Positions 1 to 7,232 of a stretch of 16,622 nucleotides of DNA are shown in pieces. The stretch covers positions 1 to 16,622 of the forward strand of contig JANNSD010000112.1 of NCBI GenBank assembly GCA_031402225.1, in the 5' to 3' direction. A program made the translations under genes and the position numbers. Under the pieces are notes generated by a model. It was not told where the DNA came from. It did no database searches and saw nothing but the letters and a program-made list of their open reading frames with translations. How positions within the stretch are numbered: position 1 is the first letter of the stretch; every line of letters begins with the position of its first letter. The DNA comes from JAGGAG01 sp031402225 (GTDB taxonomy: Bacteria > Gemmatimonadota > Gemmatimonadetes > Gemmatimonadales > GWC2-71-9).

Positions 1-1476
1 CCGCTCCTCTCTCCCGACGGGAAGTGGATCGCCTTCGGAAACCTCAGCAACACCGCGTGGAAGAAGATGCCGGCGCAGGGTGGAGCCGCGGTGGAGATTC
101 CCATCCCCCGCGGCGTCAGCGTCACCGTCCTGCGCTGGAACGGGAATGATGGCTACGCTCTCACGCTGAGCAGCGGGCACCTGGCACTGCTCCACGCATC
201 CGGGACCCTCGATACCGTTGCCGCACCCGACTCGGTGCTTCACGAGCAGAGCCTCGAAGTGATGGAGAGGCTCGCCGACGGAAACTTCCTCGTCGTCGCG
301 ACCGACATCTTTCCCTCCGGACATCTGTTCAGCATCGACCCCGCGAACGGCAAACGCACCGCACTGGTCCCCACCCCCGCGAGTTGGGCCGGCGTGGCCG
401 ATGGATATCTTGTCTGGACTGACCCGGTCGGGGTGCTCTATGCCGCCTCATTCGACGGCAAGCGGCTCACCGGCGCCGCGTATCCGCTCAGTGCCCAGGC
501 GCAGACGACGCGCGGCGGTCGCCCCAAGGTGGCCCTCGCGCACGCCGGCCGCGCCCTCGCGTATGTCCCCTCGCAGCAGGCGAGCATCGCCCGGGTCGGT
601 CGCGATGGGCGGGTGCAGACGCTGCTCGCGGCTCCCCGTTCATATCACAATCCGCGCGTCTCTCCCGACGGGCGCCAGGTGGCGCTCGACATCAGCGACA
701 CCGAGCGCGACGTCTGGCTCCTCGACCTTGCCGACACCACGCTCAACCGCGTCACCTTCGAGACGACCGGGCACGACGCGGTATGGATGCCGGGTGGCCG
801 GCGCCTCGTGTTTGCCGCCAACCACAACAATCAAATCGGGGTGGTCGCCCGCAACATCGACGGCACCGGTGTCACCGACTCTGTGCTGACCATCGGCCCC
901 CAGCTCAGCATCCACGCCGTGACGCCCGATGGGCGCACCGGCATCGGCGTCAAGGTCACCTCGGCGTCGTTGGGCGGCTTCGACCTGGTGCTGGTGCCGC
1001 TCGTCGGCACCGACCGGCATGCGACGCCCCTCCTGGACAGCAAGTACAATGAGGCGTGGCCGGCGCTTTCAATGGACGGACACTGGCTCGCCTACGTCAG
1101 CGACGAATCCGGTCGCCCCGAGGTCTACGTGCGTCCTTTCCCCGGTCCCGGCGGCAGGGTGGTTGTGTCGCAGAACGGTGGCACCGAACCGATCTGGTCT
1201 CGCGATGGCCGGGAGCTGTTCTACCGCGGAGCGAGCGGCGGGACACCGCAACTCATCTCCGCCGCCGTGGAGACAAAGCCCGCGTTGCGCATCCTGTCGC
1301 GCACGCCCCTTTTCGGTGACGCCGACTTCGAGACCGCGACCCCGCATCCAAACTACGACGTGATGCCCGATGGCAAGAGCTTCATCATGGTGCGGCTCGG
1401 TCGCGCCGCCGAGTTCACCTACCTGCAAAACTGGCCCGAGCTGATTCGACGCCAGGTCGCGACCGGGACCCCATGA
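1..1476 (+). CDS. C-terminal propeller of a probable receptor serine/threonine kinase (5' end outside the window)
   Basis: The frame is open from base 1, so the gene begins upstream and 491 residues are visible. They form a TolB/PD40-like beta-propeller. SPDG-type blade turns are seen near residues 4-12 (SPDGKWIAF), 221-229 (SPDGRQVAL) and 400 (WSRDGRELFYR), with a closing YDVMPDG strand near the C-terminus. The signature blade (SDESGRPEVYVRPFPGPGG) is shared with the propellers of kinases 1-3 downstream. No kinase motif is visible. I infer a kinase head upstream because every related gene here has one, but a stand-alone TolB-like protein is possible. The propeller would lie outside the cytoplasm and act as a sensor or binding platform. 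The stop TGA overlaps the ATG of the next gene in ATGA, which implies co-transcription and translational coupling. Family: high confidence; kinase head: inferred. Confidence 0.85.
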   Translation, partial: PLLSPDGKWIAFGNLSNTAWKKMPAQGGAAVEIPIPRGVSVTVLRWNGNDGYALTLSSGHLALLHASGTLDTVAAPDSVLHEQSLEVMERLADGNFLVVATDIFPSGHLFSIDPANGKRTALVPTPASWAGVADGYLVWTDPVGVLYAASFDGKRLTGAAYPLSAQAQTTRGGRPKVALAHAGRALAYVPSQQASIARVGRDGRVQTLLAAPRSYHNPRVSPDGRQVALDISDTERDVWLLDLADTTLNRVTFETTGHDAVWMPGGRRLVFAANHNNQIGVVARNIDGTGVTDSVLTIGPQLSIHAVTPDGRTGIGVKVTSASLGGFDLVLVPLVGTDRHATPLLDSKYNEAWPALSMDGHWLAYVSDESGRPEVYVRPFPGPGGRVVVSQNGGTEPIWSRDGRELFYRGASGGTPQLISAAVETKPALRILSRTPLFGDADFETATPHPNYDVMPDGKSFIMVRLGRAAEFTYLQNWPELIRRQVATGTP

Positions 1477-4193
1477 CACCGGTGGACCGTCTCTCCGCCG
1501 CCCTCTCAGACCGCTACCGCATCGAGCGCGAGATCGGCGCGGGCGGCATGGCCACCGTCTACCTCGCCGAAGACCTGAAGCACCACCGCCAGGTGGCCAT
1601 CAAGGTCCTGCGCCCCGAGCTCGGCGCCGTCATCGGCGCCGAGCGTTTCCTGAGCGAGATCAGGACCACCGCCAACCTCCAGCACCCCCATATCCTGCCG
1701 CTCTTCGACAGCGGCATCGCTTCTCTCACGACTCACGACTCACGACTCACTGACTCACTCAACACTCACGACTCACGACTGCTGTTTTACGTCATGCCCT
1801 TCATCGAGGGCGAGTCCCTCCGCGATCGCCTCGCGCGCGAGAAGCAGCTCCCCATCGATGACGCCGTGCGCATCACCACCGAGGTGGCAAGCGCTCTCGA
1901 CTACGCCCACCGCCATGGCGTCATTCACCGCGACATCAAGCCCGGGAACATCCTGCTGCACGACGGCCGCGCCCTCGTCGCCGATTTCGGCATCGCCCTC
2001 GCCGCCAGCAAGGCCGGCGGTGCCCGCATGACCGAGACCGGCATGAGCCTGGGCACCCCGCACTACATGAGTCCCGAGCAGGCCATGGGCGAGCGCGAGC
2101 TCACCGCCCGCTCGGATGTCTATGCGCTCGGATGCGTGCTCTACGAAATGCTGACCGGCGATCCGCCCTTCACCGGCTCCGCCGCGCAGGCCATCCTCGC
2201 GCGCGTGGTGACCGAGTCGCCACGGCCCATGATCCCGCAGCGGCACACCATCCCGCCCCAGGTGGAGGCGGCGACGCTCACCGCCCTGGAAAAGCTCCCG
2301 GCCGATCGCTTCGCCACCGCGAAGGAGTTCGCCGACGCCCTTTCACGTCCTCACGTCACCACGGCCACCCGTCCTCTCGTCCTCACGTCCTCACGACGCG
2401 CTGTCGCCCTTCCGGTCCTCGCGGTCACCACGGTGCTCTCACTGCTCGCGGCGGCGTGGGCCTTCTCTCGCGCCGGGCGCACCGACCCGCCCACCAGCTG
2501 GCAATACGTTTCCCTCGGAGACAGCGTGTCGGTGAGCGCAGTCGCGCCCAGCCTGGCCCTCTCGCCCGACGGCGCAACGCTCGTGATCAAGGACAACACC
2601 CTGGCAGGACTTCTTTGGGCCAAGCGCGCGGGCGCGCTCAACCCCATCGTGATTGCCGGCACCGAGCGCGCCGGCACTCCGGTGTTCTCGCCCGACGGCG
2701 AGTGGATCGCCTTTATCGCCGACCAGCGGCTGCGCAAGGTCCGGCTGTCGGGTGGCGCCGTCACCACCCTGGCCGACTCCGCGGCGGGAAGCGCGAGAGG
2801 CTTCGGCTTCGGTGGCGTCGCCTGGCTGGAGGACGGTACGCTGGTCTATGTGTCGCCCGATTTCAACAGGCTGATCCGCGTGAGTGCGTCCGGTGGCTCC
2901 GGCACCGTCCTCCTCGACAACACCGGCCTGCAGGGTCAGGGCTTCAACTACCCGGTCGCGCTGCCGGGCACACGGGGCGTCCTGGTCCAGGTCTGCAATT
3001 CCGGCTGCGGCATCATGAGCCTGCGCGTGCTCGACCTCCGCACCGGCAAGCTGAAGCTGTTGCTCAACGAAGCGGCCCAGGCCCTGTACCTGCCCACAGG
3101 CCACATCCTCTACATCCGCCGCGATGGAGCGGCCCTGGTGGCGCCGTTCGATCTCGACCGCCTGGAGCTGACGGGGTCGGCAGTCGAGGTCCTCGACCGG
3201 GTAGTGGTGAACCGTGGGTTCGCCCAGCTCACCGCGTCCTCGTCGGGCAGCGTGGTCTACGCGAAAGGCGAGGGCGGGAACGACGACAATACCATTGTGC
3301 GCGTGGCCCTCGACGGCACGATCGCGCTGATCGATTCAGCCTGGGCTGGCCGATTCTCTTCGGTGGCGATCGCGCCCGATGGGCGACGGCTGGCGGTGGG
3401 TGCGGGTACGGGTACCGGTGGCCTCAACATCTGGATCAAGCAGCTCGATCGGGGTCCGTTCACGCGTCTCTCGTTCGGCGGTGCCGACCGACGACCCGTC
3501 TGGTCACCCGACGGGCGCACGGTTGCCTTCATCCGTGACACCCTCGGCACCGGCGTCGTGGCGGCGCGCTTCGCCGACGGCAGCCGGCCCGATACCGTCC
3601 TGGTCCATCTCAGCCAGCAGGTCCAGGAGGTGGACTGGTCGCGCGATGGGCGCTGGCTCGTGGTCCGCACCGACAACGCAGCCGAGGGCGCCGGGGACCT
3701 GATCGGCGTCCGCACCAATGGCGACACCACCCCGGTGGTGCTGGTCGGCAGCCCCTTCACCGAGCTCAATCCAGCCATCTCGCCCGACGGGCTTTGGCTG
3801 GCATATGCCTCCAATGAATCCGGCAGGAACGAGGTATATGTCCGGCCGTTTCCCAATACCGCCGATGGACGGTGGCAAGTGTCCACTGCGGGCGGGGTCC
3901 AGCCGCGCTGGGCGACGGACAGCCGGGAGCTCTACTATCTCGATGCCGCATCGCAGCTGATCGCGGCGCGCGTCACCACCAGCCCCACATTTGCCGTCAC
4001 GGAACTGCACCCGCTGTTCGACGCCTCAGTCCTCTCGCCGGACCCGTTCCACCAGTCGTATGACGTGATGCCCGACGGGCGCTACCTCCTCTTCGCGTTT
4101 CCCCGCCAGTCCGCTTCCGCATCCCGCGCGCCGACGCTGGTGCGTGTAGACGGCTGGTTCCGCGACCTGCGCGCCCGACTGGCGCGGCACTAG
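1473..4193 (+). CDS. Receptor serine/threonine protein kinase with C-terminal TolB/PD40 propeller (kinase 1)
   Basis: A PknB-type (Hanks) kinase of 906 residues that would phosphorylate Ser/Thr on cytoplasmic proteins. Visible motifs: glycine loop GAGGMATV (22-29), ATP-anchoring K44, helix-C E62, HRD with D154, N159 in KPGN, DFG D171, and SPE near 200-202. A repeat-rich linker (291-308) leads to one transmembrane helix (about 310-331), followed by a propeller with SPDG turns and the NESGRNEVYVRPFP blade. All catalytic residues are present. Two segments are encoded by short tandem repeats: the beta4-beta5 loop (82-102, THDSRL motifs) and the linker. The ATG overlaps the preceding stop by 4 bp and the ribosome site is weak, so translation is probably coupled. 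The gene ends directly at a heptamer array and converges on the peptidase gene. The substrate and the signal cannot be read from the sequence. Confidence 0.95.
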   Translation: MTPVDRLSAALSDRYRIEREIGAGGMATVYLAEDLKHHRQVAIKVLRPELGAVIGAERFLSEIRTTANLQHPHILPLFDSGIASLTTHDSRLTDSLNTHDSRLLFYVMPFIEGESLRDRLAREKQLPIDDAVRITTEVASALDYAHRHGVIHRDIKPGNILLHDGRALVADFGIALAASKAGGARMTETGMSLGTPHYMSPEQAMGERELTARSDVYALGCVLYEMLTGDPPFTGSAAQAILARVVTESPRPMIPQRHTIPPQVEAATLTALEKLPADRFATAKEFADALSRPHVTTATRPLVLTSSRRAVALPVLAVTTVLSLLAAAWAFSRAGRTDPPTSWQYVSLGDSVSVSAVAPSLALSPDGATLVIKDNTLAGLLWAKRAGALNPIVIAGTERAGTPVFSPDGEWIAFIADQRLRKVRLSGGAVTTLADSAAGSARGFGFGGVAWLEDGTLVYVSPDFNRLIRVSASGGSGTVLLDNTGLQGQGFNYPVALPGTRGVLVQVCNSGCGIMSLRVLDLRTGKLKLLLNEAAQALYLPTGHILYIRRDGAALVAPFDLDRLELTGSAVEVLDRVVVNRGFAQLTASSSGSVVYAKGEGGNDDNTIVRVALDGTIALIDSAWAGRFSSVAIAPDGRRLAVGAGTGTGGLNIWIKQLDRGPFTRLSFGGADRRPVWSPDGRTVAFIRDTLGTGVVAARFADGSRPDTVLVHLSQQVQEVDWSRDGRWLVVRTDNAAEGAGDLIGVRTNGDTTPVVLVGSPFTELNPAISPDGLWLAYASNESGRNEVYVRPFPNTADGRWQVSTAGGVQPRWATDSRELYYLDAASQLIAARVTTSPTFAVTELHPLFDASVLSPDPFHQSYDVMPDGRYLLFAFPRQSASASRAPTLVRVDGWFRDLRARLARH
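1725..1780 (+). repeat. ACTCACG heptamer repeat inside kinase 1
   Basis: Degenerate tandem copies of the 7-mer ACTCACG lie within the coding sequence. Three units make 21 bp, or seven codons, so the array reads in frame as TTHDSRLTDSLNTHDSR. It falls exactly between the DSG and LLFYVMPF motifs of the kinase N-lobe, the beta4-beta5 loop. A shorter array of the same 7-mer occupies the same place in kinase 4. Confidence 0.9.
2344..2395 (+). repeat. CACGTCCT octamer repeat in the juxtamembrane linker of kinase 1
   Basis: Degenerate copies of an 8-mer close to CACGTCCT encode the linker between the kinase domain (ending EFADALS) and the transmembrane helix. Three octamers equal eight codons and give the peptide SRPHVLTS. 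Here it is partly decayed (SRPHVTT, then PLVLTSSR). The same repeat occupies the same position in kinases 2 and 3. Confidence 0.85.
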
Positions 4194-4235
4194 TCTCCCG
4201 TCTCCCGTCTGCCGTCTCCCGTCTACCGTCTCCCG
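4194..4235 (+). repeat. TCTCCCG heptamer array, copy 1 (between kinase 1 and the peptidase)
   Basis: Six consecutive 7-bp units vary only at the fourth base (TCTNCCG with N = C, C, G, C, A, C). The array begins directly after the kinase 1 stop codon and runs into the 3' end of the convergent peptidase gene. The TAG stop of the peptidase is supplied by the TCTACCG unit at 4222-4228. A second array of the same unit in the same orientation lies beyond the peptidase start. It has no hairpin and no T-tract, so it is not a recognisable terminator. Confidence 0.92.
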
Positions 4236-5683
4236 GTCTTCATCACCGCCTCGATCTCCTTCATCTCCCGCGGCGCCCTCGACAACCACTCCACCCCGTC
4301 CGCCGTCACCAGGTAGTCGTCCTCGATCCGCATCCCGATGTGGTTGTACCGCTCCACCGCCGGACGAACCTTGGCGATGAAGGCCCGATTCTTCGGCGTA
4401 TCCGCCAGCATGTCGAGCAGTGCCGTGTTGATGTAGACCCCAGGCTCGATGGTGAACACCTCGTTCTCCCGGAAAATCCCGGTGGGCGAGTACGAATAGC
4501 CGCCCGCATCGTGCACCTCGAGCCCGATGCCGTGTCCGGGTCCATGCGCCATGTACAGGAAAGCCTGCGTGCAGACGAGTGGCACCCGCTCGCACCGCGC
4601 CGCATCGGCCCACGGCGGATCGAACGTGGCGTCTGGTCCTTCAGTGAGACCCAGCTTGGCAAGCTCCGTCGCCATGATCGCACGGATCACCTTCTCCCCG
4701 TTGGCGACCGGAGCACCCGGCTTCGCTTCACGCTCCGCTGCCATCTGCGCCGAGCGAACGATCGTGTAGATCGCTGCCTGGTCCACCGTGTACTTGCCGT
4801 TCACCGGAATGGTGCGCGTCACGTCACCCGCATACCCGTCGTATAGCGCGCCCATGTCCATCACGACGATCTCGCCCGACTGCATGACGCGATCGTTCGC
4901 GCGATAGTGATAGCTGGTTGAGTTGGGACCGGACCCGATGATCGCGCGGAACGACGGACCCGTGGCACCTTCCAGTCGGAATGTGTAATCCGTCAAGGCG
5001 TGAATGGTACGCTCGTTGACACCGGGCTGAACGGCCTTCATCGCGGCCGCCTCGCCCAGCACCGAGATCTCCACCGCCTTCCGCAGCAGTACCAGCTCAG
5101 CGGGACTCTTCACCACCATCAAGGAATCCAGCGCCGCATCGGCACTTCGGATCGTCACCGCCGGATTCGCGGCCCAGAAACGCTGCACGAAATACCGCTC
5201 CGCACTGAGCGAATCGGTCGTGCGATAGTCGCGGCTGTGCGTATCGGTCACCGTCCATAGGGTGCCTTGGCCAACGAGCCCCTCCATCACGGTACGCAGC
5301 TGGTCCAGCGCCCGGAGGCCGAGCCCCGTGCGGCGCTGCAGGTCGCCGGAGTCAGGCGCAAAGCCGTCGTACAGTGCCCCGCGTGGGTCGATCGGCGGCT
5401 CGAACAGCATCTGGTACGTCACGTGACCGTCGTGCACCGCCATCACGAACACGGCGTTCGGCCTGCGATGCCCCGTCAGGTACTCGAACGCGGGGAGTTG
5501 GCGAAAGTCGGCCTCGTCGGTCATCGGCTCGCCAGCGCCGAACGAGAGCAGCACCCCCTCGCCCAGGTGGGCGGCGACCGTGCTGCGCCGGGACGCGTAC
5601 TCTGCCGTCGGAATCTGCGCGGCCAACGGGGCGGCGAGGACAAGCGCCAGGCCAAGTGGCCCGGTGTGGGACATGAGCGGCAT
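4223..5683 (-). CDS. pepP: Exported Xaa-Pro aminopeptidase (M24B family)
   Basis: A metallopeptidase of 486 residues that removes an N-terminal residue preceding proline. The C-terminal pita-bread domain has all five metal ligands: D276 (VVMDMG), D287 (AGDVTRT), H384 (GPGHGIG), E413 (TIEPG) and E454 (RIEDD). H391 in EVHD matches the catalytic histidine of the family. The N-terminal domain (about 25-190) is the non-catalytic creatinase-like half. A hydrophobic N-terminus ending LAAPLAAQ suggests a signal peptide and a periplasmic location, although its n-region lacks Lys and Arg. I chose the ATG at 5683 because GGAG lies about 7 bases upstream and because it leaves a compact signal peptide; a TTG at 5725 in the same frame is less likely. 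An extra loop before the GHGIG motif holds two cysteines (RCERVPLVC). The C-terminus (KTGRR) and stop codon run into the heptamer array. The gene stands alone on its strand. Confidence 0.93.
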   Translation of the reverse strand: MPLMSHTGPLGLALVLAAPLAAQIPTAEYASRRSTVAAHLGEGVLLSFGAGEPMTDEADFRQLPAFEYLTGHRRPNAVFVMAVHDGHVTYQMLFEPPIDPRGALYDGFAPDSGDLQRRTGLGLRALDQLRTVMEGLVGQGTLWTVTDTHSRDYRTTDSLSAERYFVQRFWAANPAVTIRSADAALDSLMVVKSPAELVLLRKAVEISVLGEAAAMKAVQPGVNERTIHALTDYTFRLEGATGPSFRAIIGSGPNSTSYHYRANDRVMQSGEIVVMDMGALYDGYAGDVTRTIPVNGKYTVDQAAIYTIVRSAQMAAEREAKPGAPVANGEKVIRAIMATELAKLGLTEGPDATFDPPWADAARCERVPLVCTQAFLYMAHGPGHGIGLEVHDAGGYSYSPTGIFRENEVFTIEPGVYINTALLDMLADTPKNRAFIAKVRPAVERYNHIGMRIEDDYLVTADGVEWLSRAPREMKEIEAVMKTGRR

Positions 5684-5743
5684 CAGGAGCTCCGGGCTGT
5701 GTTGGTTGGTTCTCGGCACCGCCAATCAATGTAAGGGTGCGCG

Positions 5744-5778
5744 TCTCCCGTCTTCCGTCTCCCGTCTCCCGTCTACCG
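5744..5778 (+). repeat. TCTCCCG heptamer array, copy 2 (between the peptidase and the first toxin-antitoxin pair)
   Basis: Five consecutive 7-bp units of TCTNCCG (N = C, T, C, C, A) have the same orientation as copy 1 at 4194-4235. Together the two arrays bracket the peptidase gene as direct repeats. The array ends 2 bp before the putative -35 of the first antitoxin promoter. The remaining intergenic bases (5684-5743) hold the peptidase ribosome site and no other clear signal. Confidence 0.92.
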
Positions 5779-5780
5779 TC

Positions 5781-5809
5781 TTGCACCTGCCCTGCACTTG
5801 CACTACAAT
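5781..5809 (+). promoter_or_regulatory. Probable promoter of the first toxin-antitoxin pair
   Basis: TACAAT at 5804-5809 matches five of six bases of the -10 consensus. TTGCAC at 5781-5786 is a weak -35 (TTG conserved) at the ideal 17-bp spacing. Transcription would begin near 5816-5817, which is the A of the antitoxin ATG, so the message would be leaderless. Predicted from consensus only. Confidence 0.55.
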
Positions 5810-5817
5810 GCACTGCA
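5782..5817 (+). promoter_or_regulatory. TGCAC repeats, candidate operator for the first antitoxin
   Basis: TGCAC occurs at 5782, 5793, 5799 and 5809, and TGCA again at 5814. The steps 5782 to 5793 and 5799 to 5809 are about one helical turn. They cover the -35, the -10 and the start codon. Ribbon-helix-helix antitoxins usually bind short repeats like these over their own promoter, so autoregulation is the inferred role. Confidence 0.4.
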
Positions 5818-6086
5818 TGGACGGCCAGCTCACCCTCCGCCTCCCCGCCGCACTCGCCCGCCAGCTCGACCAGCGGGCCCGGGCCGCTGGCGTCAAGCGC
5901 TCCCAACTGGTGCGCGAGGCGCTCGCGGCGTACCTCAGCATTGACCCCGCCGGCACGGCGTCACGCTCGGCGGCCGCGGTACACGAGCGGATCGCCCCCT
6001 TCCTCGGCGCCCTGCAGCTCGACCGCAAGGCCGCCGAACGCGACGAGCTCGCCCGCCGCCTCCGCCGGCACAACTGGCGCGAATGA
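5817..6086 (+). CDS. vapB: Ribbon-helix-helix (CopG/VapB-like) antitoxin
   Basis: An 89-residue protein. The N-terminus has a DNA-binding beta strand (QLTLRLP, about residues 4-10), then helix A (AALARQLDQRARAAG) and helix B starting at KRSQLVREALAAYL, the layout of a ribbon-helix-helix dimer. The charged C-terminal half (about 45-89, ending RRLRRHNWRE) would wrap around and inhibit the toxin. The last codon overlaps the PIN-domain gene in ATGA, the usual antitoxin-first order. The ATG at 5817 is chosen because the -10 TACAAT places the transcription start on it; an in-frame ATG at 5808 lies inside the -10 and is unlikely. The protein probably represses its own operon. Confidence 0.82.
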   Translation: MDGQLTLRLPAALARQLDQRARAAGVKRSQLVREALAAYLSIDPAGTASRSAAAVHERIAPFLGALQLDRKAAERDELARRLRRHNWRE

Positions 6087-6529
6087 CGCCGCCGGCGCGC
6101 GACATCCTGCTCGATACCGGGCCAATCGTCGCCGCACTCGACCGATCCGATCAATGGCACCGCGCCTGTGCCGGTGTCATGGAACAGGTGGTCGCCCGCT
6201 GCGTCACCACCGAGGCGGTCGTCACTGAAGCCTGTCACATGGTCGGTCGCGGGCGGGCCCGCGCCTCACTGGTCATCGACTTTCTCCTGGCGGCAGAGGT
6301 GCCCGTGCTGGCACTCGATGAGGGCGCCCTGCGCCATGCCGCCCGGCTCATGGACAAGTACGCCAATGTGCCCATGGACTTCGCGGACGCGAGCCTGGTG
6401 GTCCTGGCGCACGCCCTCGACGTGAACACCGCACTCAGTACCGACCGGCGCGGGTTCCGGGCGTATCGCTCCGGACGCGGCACCCCGTTCCGGCTGCTTC
6501 CCGCGCGGTCGCCCGACCCCGGAACTTGA
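6083..6529 (+). CDS. vapC: PIN-domain ribonuclease toxin (VapC-like)
   Basis: A 148-residue PIN-domain protein, the toxin partner of the antitoxin it overlaps. PIN toxins are Mg2+-dependent endoribonucleases that cut specific RNAs, often tRNA or rRNA, when the antitoxin is lost. The acidic active-site residues are in place: D11 (LLDTGPIVAALD), E49 (TEAVVTEA), D99/D102 (MDFADASLVVLA) and D121 (STDRRGFRAYR). The DFADASLV wording belongs to a PIN subgroup common in soil bacteria. The start overlaps the antitoxin stop by 4 bp, so translation is coupled. The stop TGA lies inside the TTGACA used as -35 for the next pair. The RNA target cannot be inferred. Confidence 0.88.
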   Translation: MTPPARDILLDTGPIVAALDRSDQWHRACAGVMEQVVARCVTTEAVVTEACHMVGRGRARASLVIDFLLAAEVPVLALDEGALRHAARLMDKYANVPMDFADASLVVLAHALDVNTALSTDRRGFRAYRSGRGTPFRLLPARSPDPGT

Positions 6530-6553
6530 CATCTCTGCCGGAGCCCCGCTAAC
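6526..6553 (+). promoter_or_regulatory. Possible promoter of the second toxin-antitoxin pair
   Basis: TTGACA at 6526-6531 is a perfect -35 and overlaps the stop codon of the upstream toxin gene. The best -10 at normal spacing is GCTAAC at 6548-6553 (16 bp), which matches the consensus at only three positions, so the call is tentative. It may serve the second toxin-antitoxin pair and the kinases behind it. Confidence 0.4.
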
Positions 6554-6569
6554 CTCCATATATGGAGGT
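6552..6569. promoter_or_regulatory. 18-bp perfect palindrome, candidate operator
   Basis: ACCTCCATATATGGAGGT is its own reverse complement. It abuts the putative -10 and contains the GGAGG ribosome binding site of the second antitoxin. A dimeric ribbon-helix-helix repressor could bind it. In RNA it would fold back and cover the ribosome site. Confidence 0.6.
6564..6568 (+). promoter_or_regulatory. Ribosome binding site that decides the second antitoxin start
   Basis: GGAGG lies 5 bases before the ATG at 6574 and inside the codons after an earlier in-frame ATG at 6562. The spacing favours 6574 as the true start. The motif is the right arm of the palindrome at 6552-6569. Confidence 0.7.
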
Positions 6570-6573
6570 GGCT

Positions 6574-6828
6574 ATGGAACAGCTCTCAAAGAAGACGACC
6601 ATCCTGTTCTCCCCCGAACTGCACCGGCGGCTCACCGAGTACGCCGCCCGGCGCGGCGTGAGCCTGGGTGAACTGGTGCGCGAGGCCTGCGAAACCACCT
6701 ACGGCGTGGCCGGTACCGACGAGCGCGTGGCGGCGGTACGCGACCTCGGCCGCCTCCGACTCCCCGTCGGTCGCCCCGCGGACATGAAGCGCGAATCGCA
6801 GCCCGACCCGGCACGGCTCCTTCCGTGA
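6574..6828 (+). CDS. vapB: Ribbon-helix-helix antitoxin of the second pair
   Basis: An 84-residue protein with a short strand (TTILFS), helix A (PELHRRLTEYAARRG) and helix B (SLGELVREACETTYG), the ribbon-helix-helix layout. The tail (about 45-84) is charged and lacks clear structure, as expected for the toxin-binding part of an antitoxin. The start is set by GGAGG 5 bases before ATG 6574; ATG 6562 would add four residues. The last bases overlap the toxin gene in GTGA. It shares the ELVREA/QLVREA helix-B wording with the antitoxin at 5817 but is otherwise different, so the two pairs are probably not a recent duplication. The palindrome at its start is a likely autoregulatory site. Confidence 0.78.
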   Translation: MEQLSKKTTILFSPELHRRLTEYAARRGVSLGELVREACETTYGVAGTDERVAAVRDLGRLRLPVGRPADMKRESQPDPARLLP

Positions 6829-7232
6829 TCCTGGTCGACGCGAACATCATCATGTACGCGGCAGGGGCGGATCACGCCCACAAGCAGCCGAGCCTGGCGC
6901 TGCTGGAGCAGGTCGGGAGGGGAGAAGTCGAGGCGACCATCGACGCCGAGATCCTGCAGGAAATTTTGCATCGCTACCGCGCCATCCGTCGCTGGGCCGA
7001 TGGCCGCCGGGTCTACGACCTGAGCCGCCAGCTCTTCCCCAGCGTCGTGCCGGTCACCGCCGAAGTGCTCGACCGCGCTCGGCAGTTGCTCGACCGCGAT
7101 GCGCGGATCATGGCCCGCGACGCCCTGCATGCGGCCGTGGCCCTGACGAATGGCCTGGACGCCATTTGCAGCTATAACCGGGACTTCGATCGCATTCCCG
7201 GCATCAAGCGACTGGAGCCGGAGGTCGATTGA
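6825..7232 (+). CDS. vapC: PIN-domain ribonuclease toxin of the second pair
   Basis: A 135-residue PIN-domain protein starting at GTG 6825, which overlaps the antitoxin stop by 4 bp. Acidic active-site residues are visible: D5 (ILVDANIIMYA), E46 (AEILQEILHRY), D98 (MARDALHAAVAL) and D119/D121 (SYNRDFDRI). It is predicted to be an Mg2+-dependent endoribonuclease held in check by the preceding gene product. It differs clearly from the PIN protein at 6083 and belongs to a separate subgroup (DALHAA type). Its stop TGA overlaps the TTG start of kinase 2 in TTGA, so a receptor kinase is physically coupled to the toxin gene. Confidence 0.87.
   Translation: MILVDANIIMYAAGADHAHKQPSLALLEQVGRGEVEATIDAEILQEILHRYRAIRRWADGRRVYDLSRQLFPSVVPVTAEVLDRARQLLDRDARIMARDALHAAVALTNGLDAICSYNRDFDRIPGIKRLEPEVD

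Noticed and set aside
1725..1780. Repeat insert as a frameshift that breaks kinase 1
   Set aside because: The frame is kept, and all motifs before and after the insert, including HRD and DFG, are intact.
1938..1953. KPGN instead of KPEN in kinase 1 as a sign of an inactive kinase
   Set aside because: That position varies in active kinases. The essential Asp, Lys and Asn around it are conserved.
2132..3538. Long open frame of 468 codons on the plus strand within kinase 1
   Set aside because: Its product is Arg/Ala/His-rich with no recognisable motif. It is a typical out-of-frame reading in high-GC DNA over a clear gene.
5684..5725. Upstream TTG at 5725 as the peptidase start
   Set aside because: ATG 5683 has a GGAG site at good spacing and leaves a normal-length signal peptide. 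The TTG would add 14 polar residues in front, although it would supply an arginine for the n-region.
4194..5778. TCTCCCG arrays as a CRISPR or an origin
   Set aside because: The units are 7 bp and contiguous with no spacers, and no cas genes or replication genes are nearby.
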